Shown in pieces: positions 1 through 7,169 of a DNA stretch of 10,819 nucleotides (position 1 is its first letter; the number at the start of each line of letters is the position of its first letter). The stretch comes from Pseudomonadota bacterium (GTDB lineage Bacteria > Pseudomonadota > Gammaproteobacteria > Steroidobacterales > Steroidobacteraceae), in the NCBI GenBank assembly GCA_021805275.1, contig JAJZFQ010000181.1:1-10819 (forward strand), in the 5' to 3' direction. A model generated the notes under the pieces. It did no database searches and was not told the origin of the DNA. It saw nothing but the letters and a program-made list of their open reading frames with translations. The position numbers and the translations under genes were made by a program.

Positions 1-221
1 GTGGAACTCGTTCGTGTCCTGAGAGCGGCGTTCGCGGTCTGGTGTGGACCACGGACGACACGCGTGGGATTCCAGTGTCCTGCGCCAGTAAGCTCACGTT
101 CTCCCGTTGACCCGTCAGTGAGCCGTCAGACGAGTCCGTCGTTTGGGCCATGAGCCGAAGAGCAGTAGGTCCATTCTGCAAATGCATCGTGCGCCTGCAA
201 GCTATGGGGACGAGATGAGTA
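1..221. other. Non-coding or unassigned left edge
   Basis: No recognisable gene lies here. Frame +1 is open from the window edge to a TGA at 151-153 (50 codons), but its translation resembles no family I know. It could be the tail of an upstream gene or chance. The heptamer CCGTCAG occurs at 112-118 and 123-129, an 11-base step, with a related CCGTC at 136-140. I cannot assign a role to it. Confidence 0.4.
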
Positions 222-250
222 TTGCGCGCTCATGTTCGATACGTTAGCAT
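222..250 (+). promoter_or_regulatory. Putative sigma-70-type promoter of the efflux operon
   Basis: A -35-like TTGCGC (222-227) and a -10-like TAGCAT (245-250) are separated by 17 bases. The -10 keeps the important TA...T positions; the -35 keeps only TTG. Transcription would start near 257 and leave a leader of about 170 bases before the first gene. The -10 lies inside the palindrome at 244-255, which is the usual geometry for repression. The match is modest, and the main support is its coincidence with the operator-like site. Confidence 0.35.
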
Positions 251-255
251 GCTAA
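244..255. promoter_or_regulatory. SlyA/MarR-type operator, perfect 12-bp palindrome
   Basis: The sequence TTAGCATGCTAA is a perfect palindrome. It differs by one base from the SlyA consensus TTAGCAAGCTAA described for Salmonella. The only MarR-family gene in the window (about 6254-6805) is SlyA-like, and this is the only full site of this kind I found, upstream of the efflux operon. A 12-bp palindrome alone is expected by chance a few times in 10 kb. The evidence is therefore the match to the consensus, the overlap with a -10 candidate and the linked regulator. Binding is inferred. Confidence 0.6.
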
Positions 256-340
256 GCAATAGTCGCCTGCAAGGTGACGACGAGTGGCATCCGTAAGAGG
301 GAGCGTCACGGTTCACCTTGCCACCCACGCGCGGCAGTTG

Positions 341-356
341 TGTTCGATGTGCTAAG
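341..356 (+). repeat. Partial repeat of the operator region (possible second half-site)
   Basis: TGTTCGAT (341-348) followed by GCTAAG (351-356) repeats the two blocks that frame the upstream operator, TGTTCGAT (233-240) and GCTAAG (251-256). The spacer is 2 bases here instead of 10, so only the right half-site GCTAA is kept. A further direct repeat, CGCCTGCAAG, occurs at 192-201 and 264-273. The region may have arisen by partial duplication, or it may hold a weaker second binding site. It lies in the predicted leader of the first efflux gene. Confidence 0.3.
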
Positions 357-429
357 GATGAGCCAACATTTCCGTTAATCAACAGTGGTTCGCGCGCACC
401 GTGTGCGACAGCGCCCCATTGGAGCATGC

Positions 430-1929
430 ATGACACGAAGCCCCGCAGCGTTACGGGCAGTCGCCTGCGCGAGCCTGCTGTGCCTCGCCGGCTGTTCCTT
501 CGCGCCCCGGTATTCTTTGCCTCAGGTGCACACGAAGTCATACACGCATGCGCCATCGCCGCGGACGACCGTGAGTGCCGTCGGGCCGGTGGGAGAGGCG
601 CAGCGATTCGACTACGGCGCCACACCGGCGGCCAGGTGGTGGCAGCAGTTTCATTCGCCCCAACTCGACGCCCTCGTTCGCCAGGCGCTGCAGAACAATC
701 CCGGGTTGGTGCAGGAGCAGGCCAAATTGCGGGAGGCGCAGGCCGCGATGGCCGCCGCCGCAGGCATTTTCTACCCGCAGGTCAACGGCGATCTCAGCGC
801 TGCTCGGCAGCGCACGTCCTCGGCCAGCTCCGGCGGATCATTCCCCGGCCGCATCTACTCACTGTATTCCGGCGGGCTCGCGGTCAGCTACTACCCGGAT
901 TTCTTCGGCGTCAATCGCTTGGTCTTCAAGGGTGAGAAGGCACTGGTCGACAATCAGCGGTATCAGCTCGAAGCGGCGCGTCTGACACTGATCGGGAATG
1001 TCGCCTCTGCTGCCATCAGTGCGGCGTCGGTGCGTGCGCAGATCGAAGCGACCCGCTCGATCATCGCTCATGAAAAGAGCCTGTTGAAGCTGACCGAAAC
1101 ACAATATCGCTTCGGCGCAGTACCGTACTTGAGTGTGCTCACGCAGCGCAGCCAAGTGGCCACCAGCGAGGCAAGCCTGCCGTCGCTGGAGCAGCAGTGG
1201 GCAGTTTACCGGCACGAACTCGCTATTCTGGTCGGCGAATTGCCTGCACAGTGGCGCGATCGTTCGCCGCGCATGAACAAATTGCGATTGCCGATACGGA
1301 TTCCGGTCAGTCTGCCGTCTACGCTGCTACGCCAGCGCCCTGATATCAGTGCCGCTGCGGCGCAACTAAGTTATGCGGACGTCGAGATCGGTGTCGCGAA
1401 GGCGCAGATGTACCCGGCAGTGACGCTGACCGCACAGTTTGGTCAGGAGAGCAGCGCGCCCGGGGCCTTCGTGAACGCCGCGAGCAACATCTGGAGCGTT
1501 GCCGGGGATCTGGTCATGCCCCTCTTTGCGGGCGGCACACTCGAGGCGCAGAAGCGCGAGGCGATCGCCTCCTACGACGCAACGTTTGCGGCGTACCGGC
1601 AGACGGTATTGGGGGCCTTCCAGCAGGTCGCCAACTCCCTGCGGGCGCTCGAGCATGACGCGCAGACTCTGCGCGCCGAACAGCATGCGCTTGCCGCCAA
1701 CCACGCGGCCCTGCAAGTTGCCGAGACGAGTTATCGGGAGGGTGCGGTCGATTACCTCTCGCTGTTGACCGCAGAGGTGCAATACAGCAATGCGCGGCTG
1801 AGCTACATCCAGGCGCAATCGCAACGGTATTTGGACACCGTGAGTCTGTTCGTCGCACTCGGTGGGAGTTGGTCGGCGCAAAAGCCGACCGTCGCCAGAG
1901 GAACATCCAGAATGGCTGAGGAGAAATGA
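430..1929 (+). CDS. RND efflux outer-membrane lipoprotein (NodT/OprM-type outer membrane factor)
   Basis: This is the outer-membrane channel of a tripartite efflux pump (499 aa). Two OEP repeats form the trimeric barrel and long periplasmic helical tunnel through which substrates leave. The signal peptide ends in a lipobox LAGC with lipidated Cys22. A WWQQFHSPQLDALV block near residue 80, LLRQRPDI near 315, and PLFAGGTLEAQ near 380 are hallmarks of the NodT family, and the C-terminus LFVALGGSW is typical. The ATG at 430 is preceded by GGAG (421-424) and gives a normal lipoprotein signal. The upstream in-frame GTG at 385 has no Shine-Dalgarno sequence and would place 15 residues before that signal, so I reject it. 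It is the first gene of the operon, ahead of the adaptor and the pump. Family assignment is firm; the substrate is unknown. Confidence 0.95.
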   Translation: MTRSPAALRAVACASLLCLAGCSFAPRYSLPQVHTKSYTHAPSPRTTVSAVGPVGEAQRFDYGATPAARWWQQFHSPQLDALVRQALQNNPGLVQEQAKLREAQAAMAAAAGIFYPQVNGDLSAARQRTSSASSGGSFPGRIYSLYSGGLAVSYYPDFFGVNRLVFKGEKALVDNQRYQLEAARLTLIGNVASAAISAASVRAQIEATRSIIAHEKSLLKLTETQYRFGAVPYLSVLTQRSQVATSEASLPSLEQQWAVYRHELAILVGELPAQWRDRSPRMNKLRLPIRIPVSLPSTLLRQRPDISAAAAQLSYADVEIGVAKAQMYPAVTLTAQFGQESSAPGAFVNAASNIWSVAGDLVMPLFAGGTLEAQKREAIASYDATFAAYRQTVLGAFQQVANSLRALEHDAQTLRAEQHALAANHAALQVAETSYREGAVDYLSLLTAEVQYSNARLSYIQAQSQRYLDTVSLFVALGGSWSAQKPTVARGTSRMAEEK

Positions 1930-1932
1930 TCG

Positions 1933-3036
1933 ATGGCGAATCCCGAGCGACGCATCCTATGGCGCACAGTACTCCTCGTCGCAGTGGCGATTGCGCTGAT
2001 CGGCGGCATCAAGCTCTGGCGTGAGCATGCCGCGCGCGCAGCCCATGCGCACCAGGGGCCGTACGAGGTGAGCGTCGCCGCGGCGACGGTAGTCCAGGTG
2101 TCTTGGCGATCGGAGATACACACGATCGCAAGCCTCGTGGCCACCTCCGGCGTGCATCTCACGCCGCAGCTCTCCGGGCAAGTCACGGGCATCTTTTTTC
2201 ACTCCGGGGAGCACGTGAGGAAGGGCCAGCGGCTCGTCCAACTCGATGATTCGAATCAAGTGGCGACGCTCGCGCAGGATCGCGCCAATGAGGCGCTCGC
2301 GCACATCAATTTCCAACGGGCCCAGCACCTGTACGCGGCGCGGGCCACCAGCCTGGCCGCACTGGATACCGCTCGGGCCGATGAACAAAGTGCGACGGCA
2401 GCCGTCGCCAACGTGCGCGCAACGCTCGCGAAACTGGCCGTCAGCGCGCCGTTTTCGGGATGGCTCGGCGTGCGCCAGATCAGCCTCGGTGAGTATCTCT
2501 CGCCCGGTACCGAAATCGCCGCACTCAATGTGTGGAATCCCCTGCGGGCCGAGTTCACCGTGCCGCAGGGCCAGAGCGGTTTGATCCATTCCGGCCAGAC
2601 GGTGGACATCACGGTCGACGCCTTTCCCGGCAAACGGTTTCAAGGGCGGATCACGGCGATCAATTCCGAAGTCAACCCTAATACTCGCAACGTCACCGTG
2701 GAGGCCGTTGTCCAAAATCCCCGGATGCAACTGCGCCCGGGCATGTTCGGTGAGGCACGCATTCTGGTCGGAGCCGTGCGCAAGCGCTTGGCCGTACCGA
2801 CGGTGGCGGTCACCTACAGCACCTTCGGTGATTACGTGTATCTCATCAAGAACCACAAGATGGGCGACCATGAGGTACAAATCGCCGTGGCCACACCGAT
2901 CAGGGCAGGACATTCGCGCGGCTCACTCACCGAGGTCCTCGCCGGGCTGCACCCTGGAGACCGGGTGGTGACAGCCGGCCAGATCAAGCTGCGCAATGGG
3001 ACACCCGTCGTGATTCACCGCCGCAGCGCGCACTGA
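1933..3036 (+). CDS. RND efflux periplasmic adaptor (membrane fusion protein)
   Basis: This adaptor links the inner-membrane pump to the outer-membrane channel (367 aa, normal size). An N-terminal hydrophobic segment at about residues 12-28 anchors it in the inner membrane; no lipobox is present. The first lipoyl half spans about 76-105 and ends in VQLDDS. An alpha-helical hairpin covers about 107-165. The second lipoyl half lies around 168-200 (SAPFSGWLGVRQISLGEYL), followed by the beta-barrel domain (about 203-280, with PNTRNVTVEAVV near 249) and the membrane-proximal domain. These are the features of the AcrA/MexA/HlyD-like adaptors. The ATG begins 3 bases after the stop of the outer-membrane gene, and AGGAG (1919-1923) lies 9 bases upstream, inside that gene, so the two are probably translationally coupled. 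The substrate cannot be read from the sequence. Confidence 0.95.
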   Translation: MANPERRILWRTVLLVAVAIALIGGIKLWREHAARAAHAHQGPYEVSVAAATVVQVSWRSEIHTIASLVATSGVHLTPQLSGQVTGIFFHSGEHVRKGQRLVQLDDSNQVATLAQDRANEALAHINFQRAQHLYAARATSLAALDTARADEQSATAAVANVRATLAKLAVSAPFSGWLGVRQISLGEYLSPGTEIAALNVWNPLRAEFTVPQGQSGLIHSGQTVDITVDAFPGKRFQGRITAINSEVNPNTRNVTVEAVVQNPRMQLRPGMFGEARILVGAVRKRLAVPTVAVTYSTFGDYVYLIKNHKMGDHEVQIAVATPIRAGHSRGSLTEVLAGLHPGDRVVTAGQIKLRNGTPVVIHRRSAH

Positions 3037-3052
3037 ACACAAGGACAGCGCG

Positions 3053-6000
3053 ATGCGTTTTACGGACATTTTTGTACGCCGGCCGGTGCTCGCCTCCGCC
3101 CTGAGCCTGGTGATCCTGCTGCTCGGGCTGCGCGCCTGGAGCGAGATGGCGGTGCGCCAGTACCCAAAGGTCACCAGCACGCTCGTGACCGTGACCACCG
3201 CCTATCCCGGTGCGAGTTCCTCCACCGTACTTGGGTTTGTGACCGCGCGTCTCGAGCAGGCGATCGCCTCGGCTCCGGGCATCGACTACATGACGGCGAC
3301 GAGCTCCCAGGGCGCCTCGACGATCACCGTGTACATGCGGCTCAATTACGACCCGAATGCCGCGGTCGCGCAGATCATGTCCAAGGTGCAACAGGTCCAG
3401 AACCAGTTGCCAACCGGCACTCAGGCGCCGGTGATCAATGAGACCGTCGGTAATCAGACCGCGCTGATGTACTTGGCGTTCTACAGCAAGACGCTGAGCC
3501 AGCAGCAGGTGAATGACTACGTCTTGCGCGTCGTGCAGCCGGCGATCCAGGGGGTCAAGGGCGTCGGTCAGGCGCAGATTGTGCCGGCCGGCACCGGTCC
3601 AAGTGGCGACAGCTTTGCGCTGCGCGTCTGGCTGAATCCGAACCGGATGGCGGCTTTGGGCGTCACTCCGGACGAGGTGTCCGCTGCGCTTGCATCCAAT
3701 AATTACATCAGCGCCGTCGGCCGCACACGCTCGACCGATATCGCGCGGCCTATCCGGGCGGACACGATCCTGCACAACGCGGGTGAGTTCCGCAATCTCG
3801 TCGTAGCGCACTCCGGCAATACTCTGGTGCGCCTGGGTGATGTCGCCAAAGTGGAGCTCGGCGGCCAAAATTACAACCAAGCAGTCTATTACAACGGCAA
3901 GCCAGCCGTTTTCATTGGTGTCTTTGCGACGCCCAATGCCAATAGCCTGTCGGTCGCGCACGGCGTTCACCAGGCCTTTGCGCAGCTGCAACGCTCACTC
4001 CCGCCGGGCATAGAGGCCGCGATCCCGTACGACGGAAGCGTATTCATCCAGAAGTCCATCCACGAGGTCATGACTACCATCGCGATTACGCTTGCTGTAG
4101 TCGTGATCGTGATTTTCCTGTTTCTTGGCTCGCTGCGCTCGCTGCTCATTCCGGCCGTGGCCATTCCACTGGCGATCGTTGGCGGCGGTATCTTCATGGT
4201 GGCCGCCGGTTACACGATCAATCTGATCACCCTGCTTGCGGTCGTGCTTGCTATCGGGCTGGTCGTGGACGATGCCATCATCATCGTGGAGAACATCCAC
4301 CGTCACATGGAAGAGGGAATGAGCGGATTTGACGCCGCCATTCTCGGCGCACGAGAGCTCGGCGGCCCGATCATCGTGATGTCGACCACGCTCGCGGCGG
4401 TGTTCGCGCCAATCGCTCTGACGGGCGGGCTCACCGGTAGCCTCTTCTCTGAATTCGCCTTCACACTCGTGTTCACCGTCGCAGTCTCGGCGGTGGTCGC
4501 GCTGACGCTCTCGCCGATGCTTTCTGCCAAGGTGTTGCGGCCGTCCGCATCACACGGTTTTGCGCATGCGCTTGATGTTGGATATGAGCGTCTGCGACGC
4601 GCATACGACCGCTCGCTCACCGCTGTACTGAAGTACCGCACCGCCGCACTGGTCGTGTCCGCAGCGGTGCTCGTAGCGATCCCGGTGCTCTTTTTCGGTA
4701 CGCCAAGCGAATTGGCGCCGACCGAAGACCAAGGACTCATCCTCGTCTCGGCCACGGGCCCGGCGACGGCGACTCTGCATTATCTGAACCATTATTCGCG
4801 GCAGATTGCGCACATTTTCAGGCGCTTTCCAGAAACCAAGCAGGTCTTCCAGATCAACGGCATCTCCTTGAGCGGCGCGACGGATAATGCCCTGATCGGT
4901 GGGATGAAGCTCAAGTCCTGGAGCCATCGCTCCAAGACACAGATGGCGCTGATGCCTGCGGTGCAGCAACAACTCAATCATCTCACCGGCGTCCAGGCCG
5001 CAGCCTTCGCAAGGCCCACATTGCCGGGCTCTGCCGGCGGCTTCCCGGTGCAGTTTGTCATCACCTCGAGCAGCGATTTCGGCAAAATCGATCAAGTCGC
5101 CAACGCGCTCATTGGCAAGGCGATGCAAAGCGGACGATTCGCGTTCCTGACCAAGGATCTGCGCTACGACTCCCCCGGAGTCGTATTGCACGTCAATCGC
5201 AATCTCGCCGGCGACCTCGGCATCAATATGGCCACGATTGCGGACAATCTGGAGCCGCTGCTCGGCGGAAATTACGTCAACCGATTCGATATGTCCGGTC
5301 ATAGCTACAAGGTCATCCCGCAGGTATCGGACCGATTCCGCGCCAATCCGTCCATGCTGCGGGACTACTACATCCACAGCGGCACCGGAGCGCTGATTCC
5401 GCTGTCGACCTTGATGAGCGTGCATACAGAAGTACAACCAGAGTTCCTGCCGCAGTTCCAGCAGCTGAATTCCGCGACCATTGAAGGAGTCATGGCCCCT
5501 GGCGTGACCCTCGGGCAGGCGCTGACGTATCTGCGAACCGAGGCGAGGAAGATCCTCCCGCCCGGTTTCGGCATCAATTATGCGAGCGAATCACGTCAAT
5601 ACATTCAGCAGGGCCACGCGATCATCATCAGTTTTGCGCTCTCTGTGCTGCTCGTCTATCTGTTGCTCGCGGCACAGTTCGAGAGCTTTCGAGATCCCCT
5701 GATCGTGCTGGTGACGCTGCCGATGGCGATCACCGGAGCTCTGGTGTTCCTCTATCTCGGCGCAGCCACGATCAACATTTACACTGAAGTGGGACTCATC
5801 ACTCTCATTGGGCTGATCACGAAGCAGGGCATCCTGATCGTGCAGTTCGCCAACGTGATCCAGGAAACCGAAGGGCTCGATCGCCACGCTGCGGTCGAGA
5901 AGGCCTCGAGTATCCGACTGCGCCCGATTCTGATGACGACCGGAGCAATGGTTTTCGGCGCGTTGCCACTCGTTTTTGCGACCGGCCCCGGCGCAGTCAG

Positions 6001-6136
6001 CCGCTTTGACATGGGGCTGGTGATCGCCGCGGGGCTCGCCATCGGAGCGCTGTTCTCGCTGTATGTGGTACCCGTCGTCTACACGTACCTGGCTCGGGAC
6101 CGGCGCGGCAGCGCCCCTGTGAGGTCCGAACCGTGA
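3053..6136 (+). CDS. RND multidrug-type efflux pump, inner-membrane permease (HAE-1 family)
   Basis: This is the proton-driven transporter of the tripartite pump (1027 aa, normal for AcrB/MexB-like proteins). The N-terminus FVRRPVLA leads into helix TM1. A large periplasmic loop precedes TM2 (about 340-358), and TM4 carries the proton-relay pair Asp406-Asp407 in GLVVDDAIIIVEN. The second half holds TEDQGL (557-562), then TM10 with Lys924 in the variant TKQGILIVQFAN (AcrB has AKNAILI), and Arg957 with Thr962/963 in RLRPILMTT. All key proton-relay residues are therefore present and the gene is intact. I think the TK.GIL form is found in MexI/MexW-like pumps, but this recollection is unchecked. 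The ATG is preceded by AAGGA (3041-3045) and lies 16 bases after the adaptor. Organic, amphiphilic substrates (drugs, dyes, phenolics) are typical of HAE-1 pumps; the actual substrate is unknown. Confidence 0.96.
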   Translation: MRFTDIFVRRPVLASALSLVILLLGLRAWSEMAVRQYPKVTSTLVTVTTAYPGASSSTVLGFVTARLEQAIASAPGIDYMTATSSQGASTITVYMRLNYDPNAAVAQIMSKVQQVQNQLPTGTQAPVINETVGNQTALMYLAFYSKTLSQQQVNDYVLRVVQPAIQGVKGVGQAQIVPAGTGPSGDSFALRVWLNPNRMAALGVTPDEVSAALASNNYISAVGRTRSTDIARPIRADTILHNAGEFRNLVVAHSGNTLVRLGDVAKVELGGQNYNQAVYYNGKPAVFIGVFATPNANSLSVAHGVHQAFAQLQRSLPPGIEAAIPYDGSVFIQKSIHEVMTTIAITLAVVVIVIFLFLGSLRSLLIPAVAIPLAIVGGGIFMVAAGYTINLITLLAVVLAIGLVVDDAIIIVENIHRHMEEGMSGFDAAILGARELGGPIIVMSTTLAAVFAPIALTGGLTGSLFSEFAFTLVFTVAVSAVVALTLSPMLSAKVLRPSASHGFAHALDVGYERLRRAYDRSLTAVLKYRTAALVVSAAVLVAIPVLFFGTPSELAPTEDQGLILVSATGPATATLHYLNHYSRQIAHIFRRFPETKQVFQINGISLSGATDNALIGGMKLKSWSHRSKTQMALMPAVQQQLNHLTGVQAAAFARPTLPGSAGGFPVQFVITSSSDFGKIDQVANALIGKAMQSGRFAFLTKDLRYDSPGVVLHVNRNLAGDLGINMATIADNLEPLLGGNYVNRFDMSGHSYKVIPQVSDRFRANPSMLRDYYIHSGTGALIPLSTLMSVHTEVQPEFLPQFQQLNSATIEGVMAPGVTLGQALTYLRTEARKILPPGFGINYASESRQYIQQGHAIIISFALSVLLVYLLLAAQFESFRDPLIVLVTLPMAITGALVFLYLGAATINIYTEVGLITLIGLITKQGILIVQFANVIQETEGLDRHAAVEKASSIRLRPILMTTGAMVFGALPLVFATGPGAVSRFDMGLVIAAGLAIGALFSLYVVPVVYTYLARDRRGSAPVRSEP

Positions 6137-6201
6137 GGCCGTTCATCGTTTGCACCCGTTCACGGGAGTCGATACGCTGCACGGATGCGGCTCCGGCGAG
6201 C

Positions 6202-6217
6202 CTACGTGAGCGCGTAG
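6202..6217. repeat. Short dyad between the pump gene and its regulator
   Basis: CTACG (6202-6206) and CGTAG (6213-6217) form an inverted repeat around six bases. A second short dyad, CCCGT-TC-ACGGG, lies at 6155-6166, 19 bases after the pump stop codon. Neither resembles the SlyA-type site, and neither is followed by a T-run. They could be operator or processing sites in the 117-base gap, but short dyads like these are expected by chance. Confidence 0.2.
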
Positions 6218-6253
6218 AGCGTTGCAGGCGGTGGGGCAGGGCATCCCTCGAGC

Positions 6254-6805
6254 GTGAGGCTGCGAGCGGTGCCTAAGTCTCCTCAGGACCCCGGGATCGG
6301 CACCCTCATCGGCGAAACCGGGCGTGCCTGGCGTTGTCGACTCGATCAGCGCCTCAAGCCGCTCGGCTTGAGTCAAGCAAAATGGATTACGCTGCTGAAG
6401 CTCTCGAAAGTCGAAGACGGAATGACTCAGACGGAGCTGGCTGAACGCGTCTGCGTGGAAGGTCCCACGCTCGCCCGGCTGCTCGATCGTATGGCGGCCG
6501 ACGGGTGGATCGAGAGGCGTGAATCAGATGCGGATCGACGTAGTAAGACCGTTCATTTGCGTCGCAAGTCCTATGCGTTGCTCGAGCAGATCAATGCCGT
6601 GGCAATGCAGCTGAGCGCCGAGCTCCTCGAAGGCGTGCCGCCCGACGAACTCCGCTCGTGCATCAATGTTTTGCGGCGGATCAAAGAGAAGGCGATCCGC
6701 CTCGACACACCTACCGCCGCAATCGAGGTCTCGGCGGGCGACGAGCCGATCTGCACCAAGCGGACTTCCGTCGGCAAACGGGTCAGAAAGACGACGAAGT
6801 CGTGA
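6254..6805 (+). CDS. MarR/SlyA-family transcriptional regulator
   Basis: This is a winged-helix DNA-binding protein of the MarR family, close to SlyA in pattern. Such proteins bind palindromic operators as dimers and usually release them on binding small aromatic ligands. Residues 14-48 (GIGTLIGETGRAWRCRLDQRLKPLGLSQAKW, cut here) match the SlyA dimer helix and first core helix. The helix-turn-helix runs from TQTELAERV (58-66) through PTLARLLDRM (71-80), and the wing is ESDADRRSKTVHL (90-102). At up to 183 aa it is longer than SlyA (about 145). The extra length is mainly a basic C-terminal tail with KRVRKTTKS. The GTG at 6254 has no good ribosome site; a GTG at 6269 has TGAGG (6255-6259) 9 bases upstream and would give 178 aa. 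It follows the pump gene by 117 bases and probably controls the operon through the site at 244-255. Confidence 0.9.
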   Translation: MRLRAVPKSPQDPGIGTLIGETGRAWRCRLDQRLKPLGLSQAKWITLLKLSKVEDGMTQTELAERVCVEGPTLARLLDRMAADGWIERRESDADRRSKTVHLRRKSYALLEQINAVAMQLSAELLEGVPPDELRSCINVLRRIKEKAIRLDTPTAAIEVSAGDEPICTKRTSVGKRVRKTTKS

Positions 6806-6843
6806 CCGAGCGGGGTGGGTGGCATGCCCAACGGCCCCCTCGG
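6806..6843 (+). terminator. GC-rich hairpin after the regulator gene (possible terminator)
   Basis: The hairpin begins directly after the stop codon. CCGAG-C-GGGG (6806-6815) pairs with CCCC-CTCGG (6835-6843), leaving one bulged C. An inner TGGG (6816-6819) can pair with CCCA (6827-6830). No T-run follows, so it is not a classic intrinsic terminator. It may still end transcription in a GC-rich genome or protect the 3' end of the operon transcript. Confidence 0.4.
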
Positions 6844-7121
6844 CATGTCCGTTCGGAGACACCGTTGATGCTCTACCGGGCAGTGGCCGCAACAGCGCCA
6901 TTTTCTCTCAATTCTTGGTGACTGGCGCAGATCCCGTCGCATCGGGAGTGCGCGCACTACGGGTACTGTGCCCGCCCGTGGCCGCCCGTCTGGGTCCCCG
7001 AAATAGTCGGTTACATTTCAAACGGCCCCTCGTCGCTCTTCGGTAGTACTGGTCAAGGCCCACGCGAGCGCCGGGTAAACGGTCAACCCGATCGCACCGG
7101 TGGCGTTTCCAGATAGGAGGA
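6844..7121. other. Intergenic region, no gene recognised
   Basis: Short frames exist on both strands, but none has a recognisable product, a convincing start or a family motif. The stretch should hold the promoter of the small exported protein at 7170. TTACATTTC at 7011-7019 contains a weak -10-like TACATT, but I see no matching -35, so I do not call a promoter. A perfect AGGAGG (7115-7120) lies at its right end. Confidence 0.4.
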
Positions 7122-7142
7122 CCGGGCGCATTGCGCGCCCGG
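7122..7142 (+). promoter_or_regulatory. Perfect 8-bp stem-loop in the leader of the small exported protein gene
   Basis: CCGGGCGC (7122-7129) and GCGCCCGG (7135-7142) are perfect complements around the 5-base loop ATTGC. The stem starts one base after a perfect AGGAGG (7115-7120) and ends 27 bases before the preferred ATG at 7170. The loop and right arm include the only possible start (TTG at 7131) served by that AGGAGG. It could modulate translation or RNA stability; no function is demonstrated by the sequence. Confidence 0.4.
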
Positions 7143-7169
7143 AAGACTGTCCCCACAGAAGGGTCTCGT

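Noticed and set aside
1..153. Open frame from the left edge to TGA 151-153 as the tail of an upstream gene
   Set aside because: Fifty codons with no recognisable motif; it cannot be told apart from chance.
358..378. Six-codon leader ORF (ATG 358 to TAA 378) before the efflux operon
   Set aside because: The only purine-rich stretch abuts the ATG without spacing, and the codons show no regulatory pattern; chance is more likely.
385..429. GTG start at 385 for the outer-membrane efflux gene
   Set aside because: There is no Shine-Dalgarno sequence, and it would place 15 extra residues before a clean lipoprotein signal. The ATG at 430 has GGAG at proper spacing.
318..935. Long plus-strand frame overlapping the start of the outer-membrane efflux gene in another frame
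   Set aside because: Arginine-rich, low-complexity translation typical of an out-of-frame shadow of a GC-rich gene; the efflux frame has clear family motifs.
1957..2913. Long antisense frame opposite the adaptor gene, and similar ones opposite the pump gene (2984-3991, 4550-5437)
   Set aside because: These lie in the antisense phase that GC-rich coding DNA keeps open; none shows motifs, while the sense frames are unambiguous.
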